64,000 nucleotides of DNA, taken from DATAAP01 sp041690495 (GTDB lineage Bacteria; Pseudomonadota; Alphaproteobacteria; CACIAM-22H2). Below the pieces are notes generated by a model. It ran no database searches and had not been told where the DNA came from. It saw only the letters and a program-made list of their open reading frames with translations. Made by a program: the position numbers and the translations under genes. The stretch lies in assembly GCA_041690495.1 (NCBI GenBank), contig JAWLHE010000001.1, positions 620,001 to 684,000 on the forward strand. Reading direction: 5' to 3'. Shown here in pieces: positions 33,458 to 43,325 of the stretch; position 1 is the first letter of the stretch; the number at the start of each line of letters is the position of its first letter.

Positions 33458-33817
33458 TCAGGGAAGCGTCCGCACGATGCAGTCCGCCCCGGTGCCGGGC
33501 CGTGGCGGCGAGAGAGCGGCCCTGCTCAGCGCGGTCGCGGCGGCGCGCAGCATCTCCAGCTCATACTCGCTTTCCGGCAGGCGCCGGCCGCCGAGGACTT
33601 CTTCGGTCACCACCGCGCGCAGGCCGCGTATGGCATCCCCGATTGCGGCAAGGAGCGCCGCCTGCTCGGGAACCGGATACGGACGCCGCAGCGCATCGGT
33701 AAGGCTGCTGACCATGCAGGCCAGTGCCGTCGCGACCTCCCGGTCGAGCATCGCATAGAGACTTCCGAGCTGTTTCGCGGCTGCGAAGCGTCGGCTGGGA
33801 TGTGCGATGAGAGCCAT
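33458..33817 (-). CDS. Small protein of unknown function upstream of the kinase
   Basis: 119 aa from ATG at 33817 (GGA a few bases upstream); a TTG start at 33910 would add 31 residues. I do not recognise the family. It is Ala/Leu/Arg-rich and looks mostly helical (LYAMLDREVATALACMVSSL, AALLAAIGDAIRGLRAVV). It ends 31 bp before the histidine kinase start and may be a co-transcribed accessory protein. Confidence 0.5.
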   Translation of the reverse strand: MALIAHPSRRFAAAKQLGSLYAMLDREVATALACMVSSLTDALRRPYPVPEQAALLAAIGDAIRGLRAVVTEEVLGGRRLPESEYELEMLRAAATALSRAALSPPRPGTGADCIVRTLP

Positions 33818-34011
33818 GGTTCCGATCGTCCTGCCAAAGGGCGTGCTGTCGAGAGCCGGCTCCGCCGCGGCGATCCGCAATCGCGCAGGGTCGCTCGGGC
33901 CGGTACGCAAACTTCCGCTCTGATGAATTCAGGCGTGGCTGCCGCTTTCGTCCGGGGCGGGCCATGACAGCCCGCCCCGGGAGGAGCGGCGCGCCGCTCG
34001 TCGGCCGATCC

Positions 34012-36120
34012 TTACGCCGCCTTGACCCCGGCGAGGAACCGCTCGACCTGGGTGCGCAGCTGCTCGGATTGCCGCGACAGCTCCGAGGAAGCGCCAAGCA
34101 CCTGCGAGGCGGCGGCGCCGGTCTCGGACGCGGCCTGGCTGACGCCGGATATGTTGTTGGTAACCTCGCTGGTCCCCTGGGAGGCCTGCTGGACGTTGCG
34201 CGCGATCTCCTGCGTGGCCGCGCCCTGTTCCTCGACCGCCGAGGCGATGGTCGTCGCGATCTCGTTGATCTCGGTGATCGTGCGCCCGATCGACTTGATC
34301 GCATCGACCGAGTCCCTGGTGGCACCCTGGATGGCGTTCACCTGCTGCGCGATCTCCTCGGTTGCCTTGGCGGTCTGGTTGGCGAGGCTCTTGACCTCCG
34401 CGGCGACGACGGCAAAGCCCTTGCCGGCTTCGCCCGCGCGCGCCGCCTCGATCGTCGCATTGAGCGCCAGCAGATTGGTCTGGGCGGCAATGTCGTTGAT
34501 GAGCTGCACGACCTCGCCGATCTTCTGTGCTGCCTCGGACAGGCCCTGAACCTTCGAATCCGTCTCCTGCGCCTCGGTCACCGCCTTGCTCGCGATCTTG
34601 GCCGACTGCGAGACCTGGCGCCCGATCTCGCTGATCGAGGACGACAGCTCCTCGGACGCCGACGCGACCGTCTGCACGTTCGAGGCGGCCTGTTCCGCCG
34701 CGGCCGCCACTGCGGTCGACTGCCGCGACGTTTCCTCCGCCGTCGCGGTCATGGACGACGCGGTGGTCTGGAGCTCGGTGGAGGCCGAAGCCACCGTCTT
34801 GAGAACGGCAGTGACTTCCGCATCGAACTCGCGGGTCAGCTTCTCCATGATCTGCGCGCGCTCCTCCCGCGCACGCTGCTCGGCGGCTTCCCGTTCCGCG
34901 GCGTCCCTGGCCTTGATCATGTTCTCCTTGAACACGAGCATGGACTGGGCCATGTCGCCGACCTCGTCCTTGCGTCCGACCGCGGGGATCTCGACGTCGT
35001 AATTGCCGCCCGCAAGGGCCGTCATGACGTCCGTCATGGAGCGGAGCGGCGGCACGATCGAGCGCGTCGTGAAGTAGACGACCGCACCCGCGACACCCAG
35101 GCCGACGCCGAGCAGAATCCACAGCAGCATGACCAGCCACTGCGATTCGGACGCGACCATCTCCGCATCCTGCGACAGCAGCTTTTTCTGCGCCTCTTTC
35201 ATGCCGCCCGTGCGCGCGCCCGCTGCATCCGTGTTGCCGTCGAACACGTCTATGAGCTTGTTCGCGTTCGGCAGAGCGTCGGCGCGAAGCAGGTGCAGGC
35301 CGACATGCCAGGCGTCCGAGCTGCGAATCTCGAACATCTTCTCCGGCAGAGGCGCGAATTGCTGGCGCGCCTGGGCGAGCTTGTCGAATGCAGCCTGCTG
35401 TGCCGGCGTCAGGGCCGCCCTCCGGCCGACGAGAGTGGAGAATGCGGTTTCGTTCTGGGCCCAGAGGCGTTCGAACTCCTTCCTGAAGACGGAGTCGCCG
35501 GTCAGAAGGTACGCGCGGATCGCCGCCACGGACATGGCCATGGTCCCCCGAACATCGGCCATCGCCAGGAGAAGGCTCTTGCGCTCGTCGGTGGACGCAA
35601 TCTGGCCTTCCTCGTTGATCATGGCCGTAATGTCGCGAAGAATCGTGCTGGCGACGGGAGCCGCCTCGTTCGCGAGAATCTTCGTCGCCGGCTGCTCGTC
35701 GGGCGTATGCGCGATGACTTCGACTTTTTCCTGTGCCGCGCGCAGGGCGTCGAGCGCCGACTTGGAGTCCGCCCACTTGCGTCTGTTCTCGGGGTCGGTC
35801 CAGTGTTCCGACAGGCGGTCGATCTCGGCGCGGAGCGCATCGATCTCTTTCCACGCGCCCGCACGCTGCTGCTTCTGACCGGGATCGTTCGTCAGCATGT
35901 AGCCGCGCAGGGCCGCAAGCGAGGCATAGATGTTTCCGATGAGCTCGGAGCCCGCGAGCGCGGTGGGCGTGCGGACCTCGACGGTCCGTTCCATGCCGCT
36001 GTTGAGGATATTGACCTTCCACATCGTCGTCGTCACGGCCGCGATCAGCACGAGACACACGCCCGCGAAGCCGAGCAACAGCCGGCTGGAAATACGCAGA
36101 TTGGCTAGATTGGTGAACAT
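34012..36120 (-). CDS. Methyl-accepting chemotaxis protein
   Basis: 702 aa transmembrane chemoreceptor. TM1 near residues 13-32, a helical periplasmic sensor of about 300 residues, TM2 (WILLGVGLGVAGAVVYF near 340), HAMP region, and a signalling domain with the hairpin tip DIAAQTNLLALNATIEAAR followed by GKGFAVVAAEVKSLA. It directs CheA/CheW activity in response to a periplasmic ligand. No che genes are in the window. The sensor domain shows no motif that tells its ligand. Single gene, divergent from the MarR-like gene. Confidence 0.95.
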   Translation of the reverse strand: MFTNLANLRISSRLLLGFAGVCLVLIAAVTTTMWKVNILNSGMERTVEVRTPTALAGSELIGNIYASLAALRGYMLTNDPGQKQQRAGAWKEIDALRAEIDRLSEHWTDPENRRKWADSKSALDALRAAQEKVEVIAHTPDEQPATKILANEAAPVASTILRDITAMINEEGQIASTDERKSLLLAMADVRGTMAMSVAAIRAYLLTGDSVFRKEFERLWAQNETAFSTLVGRRAALTPAQQAAFDKLAQARQQFAPLPEKMFEIRSSDAWHVGLHLLRADALPNANKLIDVFDGNTDAAGARTGGMKEAQKKLLSQDAEMVASESQWLVMLLWILLGVGLGVAGAVVYFTTRSIVPPLRSMTDVMTALAGGNYDVEIPAVGRKDEVGDMAQSMLVFKENMIKARDAAEREAAEQRAREERAQIMEKLTREFDAEVTAVLKTVASASTELQTTASSMTATAEETSRQSTAVAAAAEQAASNVQTVASASEELSSSISEIGRQVSQSAKIASKAVTEAQETDSKVQGLSEAAQKIGEVVQLINDIAAQTNLLALNATIEAARAGEAGKGFAVVAAEVKSLANQTAKATEEIAQQVNAIQGATRDSVDAIKSIGRTITEINEIATTIASAVEEQGAATQEIARNVQQASQGTSEVTNNISGVSQAASETGAAASQVLGASSELSRQSEQLRTQVERFLAGVKAA

Positions 36121-36351
36121 CTTACACCCCGGTTAGGTCCTGTCGTCCTGCCGCATCACAGGGATGCCGCTTCTAAATTTCATCCATAGTATGTACTAAA
36201 TGCCCCGGGTGAACTCTTCGTTAATTCCTGCATTTATATATAGTTGGCGCTGACAAGGCGGCGAGGCTGCGTCTACAAGAACAGACTATTGCCTTTATGC
36301 CTCTGCGGAGAGTCCGATGGCGCTGGCATCCCTGTTTCCGGTCCCGCCGCG

Positions 36352-36840
36352 ATGAGCGCGAAGGGGCCCCTGCATTACGCGGTGGCGGATGTGATCGAGC
36401 ACATCGGCCGGCGCCTTCAGAGCCTCGCCTACGCCGAAGGCCTCAATCCCGCGCAGTGGACACTCCTGCGCTTTCTGGCGCGTTCGAACCCGTCGGCGCG
36501 CACGCCGACCGGGTTCGCGCGCTTTCACCTCACCACCAAGAACGCTGCGACCCAGACCATCGATGCTCTCAGGCGAAAGAAGCTCATCCGAAGCGGCTCG
36601 CACCCGCATGATCAGCGCGCCAAGCTCCTCGAGCTGACGTCCGAAGGGCTACGGACCCTGCAGCGCGATCCCATGAACGCGCTGGTCTCGGCGCTCGACA
36701 GGCTGCCCGAGGACGACCTTCATCATCTCGCCCGGATCACGAGCGCATTGGCGCACGACCTCTACCTGGCGGCAGGCCGGGGATCCGCCCAACCTTCTAA
36801 AGGACGGGAAGAAGACGATGGCACGCGTACTGGTAATTGA
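36352..36840 (+). CDS. MarR-like winged-helix regulator
   Basis: 162 aa from ATG at 36352; a longer frame from TTG at 36244 adds 36 residues that do not resemble the family. MarR features: LNPAQWTLLRFLARSNPS, recognition region TKNAATQTIDALRRKKLIR and wing HPHDQRAKLLELTSEG. The gene overlaps the response-regulator gene by 23 bp, which suggests coupled expression. The 231-bp region upstream is AT-rich and probably contains its promoter and that of the chemoreceptor. Target genes are unknown. Confidence 0.8.
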   Translation: MSAKGPLHYAVADVIEHIGRRLQSLAYAEGLNPAQWTLLRFLARSNPSARTPTGFARFHLTTKNAATQTIDALRRKKLIRSGSHPHDQRAKLLELTSEGLRTLQRDPMNALVSALDRLPEDDLHHLARITSALAHDLYLAAGRGSAQPSKGREEDDGTRTGN

Positions 36841-37186
36841 AGACAACGATGACTTCCGCGACACCCTCGCCGCAATGCTGCGGTCGGCCGGTCACGACGT
36901 CCAGTGCGCCGGCAACGGCCGCGAGGCGCTCGACATGCTCGCATCGCCGGCATACGACCTCCTTATAACCGACATTCTGATGCCGGAGGTGGACGGAATC
37001 GAACTCCTCACGGCGATGCGCAAGATGCCTTCGCGACTGCCGGTCGTCGCCATCTCGGGCGGCGGCTCCATGCCGGCGTCGCTGGCGCTGTCGCTCTCTA
37101 CCTCGCTGGGCGCGAGCGCCGTCCTCTTCAAGCCCTTCCATACCCAGGAGCTGCTCGAAGCCGTGGATCTTGCCCTGGGCGCCTGA
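36818..37186 (+). CDS. Single-domain response regulator (CheY-like)
   Basis: 122 aa, receiver domain only. VLVIEDNDDFRDTL gives the acidic pocket, Asp52 in LLITDILMP is the phospho-acceptor, and LFKPF holds the conserved Lys. There is no output domain, so it works as a relay or through protein contacts. Ribosome-binding site AAGGACGGGAAG precedes the ATG inside the end of the MarR gene. The hybrid kinase 80 bp downstream is the probable partner. Confidence 0.93.
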   Translation: MARVLVIEDNDDFRDTLAAMLRSAGHDVQCAGNGREALDMLASPAYDLLITDILMPEVDGIELLTAMRKMPSRLPVVAISGGGSMPASLALSLSTSLGASAVLFKPFHTQELLEAVDLALGA

Positions 37187-37266
37187 CGCCGTCTGTATCG
37201 GAACCGCGTCAACCGAGCGAAGCGCACCGCCGATCCGCCCGCCATGACCATTTCGGCTGACGCATC

Positions 37267-40245
37267 TTGAGCATCCGGACCTATCTCCTCGCCCTCGTAC
37301 TGTCGATTTTCGTGCCGTTCACGATCTTCGCCGGCGCGATCGCGCACATTCTTGCGGAACGCGAGCGCGCCGCTTCGGTGGACGGGCTGCGATCCACTGC
37401 GCGCGCGCTGGCCATAGCCGTCGACCGGAACATCGCAGACGTATCCAACAGCCTGAAGGTCCTGGCGACGGCCGAGCTCTTGAGGATCGGAGAGCTCGAG
37501 GGCTTTCACAGATACGCAAGGCGCGTCGTCGAGAGCCGGCCGGAATTGCAGCGCCTCGTTCTGGCGGAGACGCAAGGACGGGTTCTGTTCGATACCGGCA
37601 ACCCTTACGGGACGACCCTCGTCGCGGCGATCAGGGCGAAGGACCTCATGCGTGCGGTCACGACCGGACTGCCGGCAATCGGTCCTGACATAGCCGACTA
37701 CGGAACGCCCGATGCACCGGCCATCACCGTATTCGTGCCGGCGAAGGTGGACGGCGAGATCAGGTATGCGCTGATCGCGTTCCTCGACCTGTCGGCCGTG
37801 GGCGCCATATTCGCCGATCAGAAACTGCCGTCCGACTGGACCGGCGTCATTCTCGACGGGGACGCTACCATTCTGGCCCGATCGCGCTCTGCCGGGGTCT
37901 TTATGGGACAGCCTGCGCCCGCGGCTCTCGCGGCGGCGACGTCCCGCGGGACCGAGGGCATCGCGCGATACTCCACGCAGGAAGGGTGGCCAACGCTCGC
38001 GGGCTTCGCCCGGTCCAGGCTGACGGGCTGGACCGTCGTTCTCGGCATGCCGGTCGCATTGGCGGAAGGCCCCGCTGCGCGGACCCTTACCGTCGCGATC
38101 CTGACCGGCATGGCCGTCAGCCTGGTGGCGCTGGCGCTTGCGTCCTTTCTCGGGCACAGGATTTCTCGCGCAGTGCTGGGGCTTCGCGAGCCGGCACTGG
38201 CGATAGCCCGGGGCGAGCCTATCGAATCGGCGGCGCAATCCGGAATCGAGGAGATCCAGCGCGTCATCGAGAAACTGATAACGGCTTCGCACGTCCTGAC
38301 CGAGCGCGAGACCCAGCGGCGGCGCGCTGAAGAGCGTTTCCGCCTCGCCTCCCTGGCGGCCAACGATTTCATCTGGGAGCACGACGTTCAGACCGGCGCT
38401 TCCGAGCGGAGCGCGAACTTCTACTCGGTGTTCGGATACACGCCCGACGCGCAGACGAATACGGTCGTCTGGTGGCGTGACCATCTTCATCCGGAAGATG
38501 CGGCGGGCGTTGTGGCGGCCTACGAGGCGGCCCTCGCCTCGGGCGGAAACGAATGGTCCACGGAGTATCGCCTGAGGAGAGCCGACGGCGCGTACGCGTA
38601 TATTCTCGAACGCGCCTGCATCGTCCGCGACTGCGACGGCCGCGCGCAGCGCGTCGTCGGCGTAATGGTCGACGTGACGGCGCGCAAGCTCGTCGAGGAG
38701 CAGCTTCGGCAAAGCGAGGCTCACCTTGCCCGCGCGCAACGGGTTGCGGCCATCGGCAGCTGGGAGCTCGAGCTGGCGAGCGGCGACTTTCACTGGTCCG
38801 ACGAGACGTTCCGGATTATCGGATTGTCGCGAGAGGGGTTCAGCCCGTCGCTGAAATCGTGCAAACGGATCGTGCTCGAAGACGACCTGCCGGCCTTCGT
38901 GCGCCCCATCGATGTCGCCCGCCGCGGGCACTTCATCTACCCCGCGGCTCTCTCCCTCGACTTTCGGATACGGCGGCCGGACGGTTCCGTCCGCATCCTG
39001 CACCGCGAGGGAGAGGCCGTCATCGATTCCTCCGGCCGGCTCACGGCCTTGATCGGAACGGTTCAGGACGTCACCGAAGCCCGGGCCGCCGAGGCACGCC
39101 GGCGCGAACTCGAGGAGCAGCTGCATCAGACGCAGAAGATGGAGGCGCTGGGCCAGCTCACGGGCGGGATCGCGCACGATTTCAACAACCTGCTCGCCGT
39201 GATCGTGGGCAATCTCGAGCTGGCGGTAAACAAGCAGCGGCGCGGCGTCCTGGCGGTCGAGCTCGACGAGGCTTCGCTGCGCGCGGCCGTGCGCGGTGCC
39301 GCGCTCACGCGCCAGCTTCTGGCTTTCGCGCGGCGGCAGCCGCTGCGGCCGGTATGCCAGGACGTGCGCCGGCTTGTCGACGGAATGGCGCGGATCCTCG
39401 AACCCGCGCTGGGCGCGAGAATATCGGTCGCATTCGAGATGCCCGGCGCACCGTGCTGGGTGAAAGTCGATGGCGGGCAGTTCGAGGCGGCGCTGCTCAA
39501 CCTCGCCATAAACGCCCGCGACGCGATGCCCCACGGCGGCTCGCTCACGATCGCGATCCGCAACCGCGCAGGGTGCGCCGGCGAGAAGGCCGATGGCGGA
39601 CCTCCTGACCGTGACTTCATCGAAGTCATGGTCAGGGACACCGGCAGCGGCATGAGCCGCGAGGTCGTGGCGCGCGCATTCGAGCCGTTCTTCACGACCA
39701 AGAAGATGGGCAAAGGGTCCGGGCTCGGCCTGTCGATGGTCTACGGCTTCGTGCGGCAGTCCGGCGGCCGGATCGAACTCGAAAGCGAGCCCGGGCAGGG
39801 TACGGCCGTCAGGATGCTTTTCCCGCGCGCCGAGGCGCCGCCGCCGGCCGCGGATCCCGGTCCGGTTCCGGCGATCACCTTCGACGGGCTCCGGGTCCTG
39901 CTGGTCGAGGACGAGCCTCAGGTGCGGGATATGGCGCGCGAGATGCTTGGCGATCTCGGCGCGGCCGTCGTTCCGGTGGCCGACGGCCCGGCCGCCCTCG
40001 AGGTCCTGACGTCGGACCAGGCGATCGACGTCGTTCTTACCGACATCGTCATGCCGGGCGGGATCGATGGTATCGAGCTTGCGAAACGTGCGGGCGCAAT
40101 CCGTCCCGGCATGAAAATCGCCTTCATGTCCGGACACGCGGAGCTGGATCAGCGGACGCTCCTCGCGATCGATGAGCGGCCGTTCCTTTCCAAGCCGTTC
40201 CGGAAGATCGAGCTGGCGGCCGCCCTGGCGTCGCTGTTGTTCTGA
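37267..40245 (+). CDS. Membrane hybrid histidine kinase with receiver domain
   Basis: 992 aa. TM1 at residues about 4-27, a periplasmic Cache-like sensor (30-270; FDTGNPYGTTLV), TM2 near 275-298, two PAS domains (about 355-475 and 490-615), HisKA with His637 in GGIAHDFNNLLAVIVGN, HATPase with KGSGLGLSMVYGF, and a C-terminal receiver with Asp926 in VLTDIVMPGG. TTG at 37267 is used because TM1 follows immediately and no better start is in frame. It probably works with the preceding response regulator. The ligand is unknown. Confidence 0.92.
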   Translation: MSIRTYLLALVLSIFVPFTIFAGAIAHILAERERAASVDGLRSTARALAIAVDRNIADVSNSLKVLATAELLRIGELEGFHRYARRVVESRPELQRLVLAETQGRVLFDTGNPYGTTLVAAIRAKDLMRAVTTGLPAIGPDIADYGTPDAPAITVFVPAKVDGEIRYALIAFLDLSAVGAIFADQKLPSDWTGVILDGDATILARSRSAGVFMGQPAPAALAAATSRGTEGIARYSTQEGWPTLAGFARSRLTGWTVVLGMPVALAEGPAARTLTVAILTGMAVSLVALALASFLGHRISRAVLGLREPALAIARGEPIESAAQSGIEEIQRVIEKLITASHVLTERETQRRRAEERFRLASLAANDFIWEHDVQTGASERSANFYSVFGYTPDAQTNTVVWWRDHLHPEDAAGVVAAYEAALASGGNEWSTEYRLRRADGAYAYILERACIVRDCDGRAQRVVGVMVDVTARKLVEEQLRQSEAHLARAQRVAAIGSWELELASGDFHWSDETFRIIGLSREGFSPSLKSCKRIVLEDDLPAFVRPIDVARRGHFIYPAALSLDFRIRRPDGSVRILHREGEAVIDSSGRLTALIGTVQDVTEARAAEARRRELEEQLHQTQKMEALGQLTGGIAHDFNNLLAVIVGNLELAVNKQRRGVLAVELDEASLRAAVRGAALTRQLLAFARRQPLRPVCQDVRRLVDGMARILEPALGARISVAFEMPGAPCWVKVDGGQFEAALLNLAINARDAMPHGGSLTIAIRNRAGCAGEKADGGPPDRDFIEVMVRDTGSGMSREVVARAFEPFFTTKKMGKGSGLGLSMVYGFVRQSGGRIELESEPGQGTAVRMLFPRAEAPPPAADPGPVPAITFDGLRVLLVEDEPQVRDMAREMLGDLGAAVVPVADGPAALEVLTSDQAIDVVLTDIVMPGGIDGIELAKRAGAIRPGMKIAFMSGHAELDQRTLLAIDERPFLSKPFRKIELAAALASLLF

Positions 40246-40269
40246 CGCGGGTCCGGCCGTCCGGCGCGC

Positions 40270-42312
40270 TCACGCGGTGCCGATGCGCTTCGCAGCCTTC
40301 CGGAACAGGGCCGCGGCCTCCGGTCCGAACTGCATCGCGGTGAGGAAATCGTCGGCGCGGTAGTCCGGAAGCGCCTTGCGGAGCGCCGCCATCTGCACGC
40401 GCGCCTCGTCGAGCCGTCCGGCCAGCGCCAGGCTGTAGGCGGCGATCGCCCGGATATGTGCGTGCGCGTTCGGGCGGGCGGCGGCCTTGACGCCCCACTC
40501 GGCGGCCTCGTCGAACCGCTTGAGGCGCACCAGCGCCATGGCGCGGGCGCCGAGCATGCCGAACAGCAGCGGGTCGAACGGGCTGAGGTGGCGCGAGTGG
40601 TCGGAGAATCCGACGGCGGCGCGTGCATCGCCGGCCTGCGAATGGACGAAGGCGAGCGTGTAGTGGCCGAGCGCGAAGTTCGGGCTCAGGTCGATCGTCC
40701 GCTCCAGCTCGACGACCGACTGGTCGTGATCGCCGCGCAGCCACAGCGCGCGGCCCATCGCCCAGTGCGCCGCCGGGTCGCGGTCGTCGACCATCAGGCT
40801 TTGCCCGGCGGTGTCGAAGGCCCGCTCGATCTCAGGCTCGCGCTTCGCCCAGCCCTGGAATGCGTTCTGCCAGTGGGTGAAGGACAGGCCGGCATAGGCG
40901 CGCGCGAAGGTCGGATCGAGGCGCACCGCGGTCTCGAAGAAATGCCGGGCGCGCTCGTTGTCGGCCTTGTTGAACCGGTACATGTGCCACAGGCCGCGAT
41001 GATGGGCCTCCCACGCGTCCAGCGAGCTCGGCGGCTTGAGGATCGCGCGGTTGCGCTCGATCGTCTCGATCTCGCTGGCAATGGACGCGACGATCCTGTT
41101 GCCGATCTCGTCGAGGACGAGAAACGCGTCGTCCACCTTCTGGTCGAAGACCTCGGCCCAGACGATCCGCGCGGTGCGCGTCTCGGCAAGCTCGACCGAT
41201 ACGGTGAGGCGACGGCCCTCGCGCTGCAGCGTGCCGCTGACGACGTAATCGACGTTCAGCATCCGGCCCGCCTCTTCGGGACCGACGCGGCGCTCGTTGA
41301 GCGCGAACACGGTGCCCTGCGCGATGACGAAGAGGCTGCGCAGCTTGGCGAGCCTGGTGATGATGTCGTGCGCGAGACCGCCGGCCGGGCCGCCGGGCGT
41401 GTCGCTTCCGGCGCCGCGTTCGGCGAACGGCATCACCGCGATGGACGCGCGGCGCGGCCCGGCCATGATGCTCTCGGCACGAGTGTCCGCCGCGGCGGCC
41501 GTCGCGACGGAAGCGGCCGCCCCGGCTTCCGGCGCGCCGTCCCCGCGCGCCCGCGCGGCGCGCCACATCTCGCGAATCGGCGCGCAGTCGAGACCTTCGG
41601 CCTCGAACAGCCGGGCGGTCGCCGCCAGATGCTCCTCGCCCTCGCGGATCCGGCCGCGCCGGGCAAAGGCGGTCAGCAGGCTCTCGTGGACGCGCTGGTC
41701 GAACGGCGCGAGCTCCAGCCACTTCTCCAGATAACCGAACACCTCGTCGCCGGTCGCGGTCGCGGCAAGGCGCTCCAGCACGGCGGCATGGCAGCCGCGG
41801 AACCGGCGGCGCTGCGCGGTGAGCCAGCCGTTGAAGCCGGGGTTGCGGTCGATCTCCAGGCCGTCGAGGAACTCGCCGCCGAACAGTGCGGAAAGCGTCC
41901 GCAGCCGGTCGAGCGGGAGCGTCTCCAGGCCCTCCTGCGTCGCGCGGGCGATCTCGATCGCATCGACGAAGCAATCCGACAGATCGAGGGCGAGGGTCTC
42001 GCCGCGCGCGTCGACTCTGCGCCGGCCGGGTTCGTCGACGATGGTCCTGAGCTTGCTCAGCGACCAGCGCAGCTCGCCGCGCGGGTCGCTCGGCACGTCC
42101 CATAGCAGCTCGCAGAGCTGGCTGCGCGACACCGGGTGCGGCGCCAGGGCCAGATAGGCGAACAGCGCGCGCACCTTGCGCGACGCCGGCAGCGTAAGCG
42201 TAGCGTCGCCGCGGCCGATCGTCAGGGCGCCAAGCATCTGCACGCGCAGGGGGGGCGCCGGCCCGCCGGATTCCACGCGCTTTTCCACGTCGTCTACCAC
42301 GCTCGCCTCCAC
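40270..42312 (-). CDS. BTAD/SARP-like winged-helix regulator with TolB-like and TPR regions
   Basis: 680 aa. N-terminal OmpR-type winged helix (about 22-105; SQLCELLWDVPSDPRGELR), bacterial transcriptional activation domain (110-250), then a segment IAVMPFAERG with GTLQREGRRLTVSVELAET that resembles the TolB-like part of adenylate-cyclase/CadC-type regulators, and tetratricopeptide repeats to the end (WAMGRALWLRGDHDQSVVEL). GTG at 42312; GTG at 42300 has a better Shine-Dalgarno (GGAGG). Divergent, across 112 bp, from the methyltransferase gene it may control. Confidence 0.85.
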   Translation of the reverse strand: MEASVVDDVEKRVESGGPAPPLRVQMLGALTIGRGDATLTLPASRKVRALFAYLALAPHPVSRSQLCELLWDVPSDPRGELRWSLSKLRTIVDEPGRRRVDARGETLALDLSDCFVDAIEIARATQEGLETLPLDRLRTLSALFGGEFLDGLEIDRNPGFNGWLTAQRRRFRGCHAAVLERLAATATGDEVFGYLEKWLELAPFDQRVHESLLTAFARRGRIREGEEHLAATARLFEAEGLDCAPIREMWRAARARGDGAPEAGAAASVATAAAADTRAESIMAGPRRASIAVMPFAERGAGSDTPGGPAGGLAHDIITRLAKLRSLFVIAQGTVFALNERRVGPEEAGRMLNVDYVVSGTLQREGRRLTVSVELAETRTARIVWAEVFDQKVDDAFLVLDEIGNRIVASIASEIETIERNRAILKPPSSLDAWEAHHRGLWHMYRFNKADNERARHFFETAVRLDPTFARAYAGLSFTHWQNAFQGWAKREPEIERAFDTAGQSLMVDDRDPAAHWAMGRALWLRGDHDQSVVELERTIDLSPNFALGHYTLAFVHSQAGDARAAVGFSDHSRHLSPFDPLLFGMLGARAMALVRLKRFDEAAEWGVKAAARPNAHAHIRAIAAYSLALAGRLDEARVQMAALRKALPDYRADDFLTAMQFGPEAAALFRKAAKRIGTA

Positions 42313-42424
42313 GTATGGCCGCTACGGTGCCCCTCGTCGGTCACGGCACGTGCAACGCGCCGGACCCGGCTGTCGCGCCGCGAGGCGAGACTCCGCAGAC
42401 CAACCGCCCGAACGGAGAACATTC

Positions 42425-43279
42425 ATGGCTACTTCTACTGCCGCAGCCAGCCAGGTCCAACCTGGACAGCCCGGCCCGATCGACCTTAAGGCGCTCAAGG
42501 CACGTCAGCAAGGAGCGTGGTCGTCCGGCGACTACGCCGTGGTCGGCACCACCTTGCAGATCGTCGGCGAGGAGCTGTGCGAGGCCCTCGACCTCCGCTC
42601 CAACCACAAGGTGCTCGACGTCGCCGCCGGCAACGGCAATGCCTCGCTTGCCGCCGCGCGCCGCTGGTGCGACGTGGTGGCCAGCGACTACGTCCCGGCA
42701 CTGCTCGAGCGCGCCCGCGAGCGCGCCGCCGCCGAGCGGCTCCGCATCGAGTTCCGCGAGGCGGACGCGGAGGCGCTGCCCTTCGCGGACGGCAGTTTCG
42801 ACGCGGTCGTCTCGACCTTCGGCGTGATGTTCACGCCCGACCAGGACCGCGCCGCGAGCGAGATGGTCCGCGTCTGCCGGCGCGGCGGCAAGATCGGCCT
42901 CGCCAACTGGACTCCGGAAGGCTTCATCGGCCAGCTTTTCAAGACCATCGGCAAGCATGTGCCGCCGCCGGCCGGTGCCAGGTCTCCGGCGCTGTGGGGC
43001 ACCAGGGCGCGGTTGAGCGAGCTGTTCGAGCCGCATGCCTCCTCCATCAAGTCGGCGCAGCGCAACTTCGTCTTCCGCTATCGCTCGCCGGATCACTGGC
43101 TGGAAGTCTTCCGGATGTACTACGGCCCGGTGCTCAAGACGTTCGCGGCGCTCGAACCCGCCGCCCAGGCGGCCCTCGAGCGCGATCTCAGGGCGCTCAT
43201 CGAGCAGTTCAACCGCTCCGGCGACAGGACCATGGTCGTGCCCGCCGCGTATCTCGAGATCGTCGTCACCCGGCACTGA
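42425..43279 (+). CDS. Class I SAM-dependent methyltransferase
   Basis: 284 aa from ATG at 42425. UbiE-like Rossmann fold: VLDVAAGNGNASLAAARR (SAM motif I near residue 64), FREADAEALPFADGSFDAVV (motifs II-III) and MVRVCRRGGKIGLANW. It methylates a small molecule or lipid; nothing identifies the acceptor. First of three genes facing the BTAD regulator, 46 bp before the exported cupin. Confidence 0.9.
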   Translation: MATSTAAASQVQPGQPGPIDLKALKARQQGAWSSGDYAVVGTTLQIVGEELCEALDLRSNHKVLDVAAGNGNASLAAARRWCDVVASDYVPALLERARERAAAERLRIEFREADAEALPFADGSFDAVVSTFGVMFTPDQDRAASEMVRVCRRGGKIGLANWTPEGFIGQLFKTIGKHVPPPAGARSPALWGTRARLSELFEPHASSIKSAQRNFVFRYRSPDHWLEVFRMYYGPVLKTFAALEPAAQAALERDLRALIEQFNRSGDRTMVVPAAYLEIVVTRH

Positions 43280-43325
43280 ACCGGGCCGCACTGCGCCCTC
43301 GAATCCATCAGGAAAGGACAATGTC

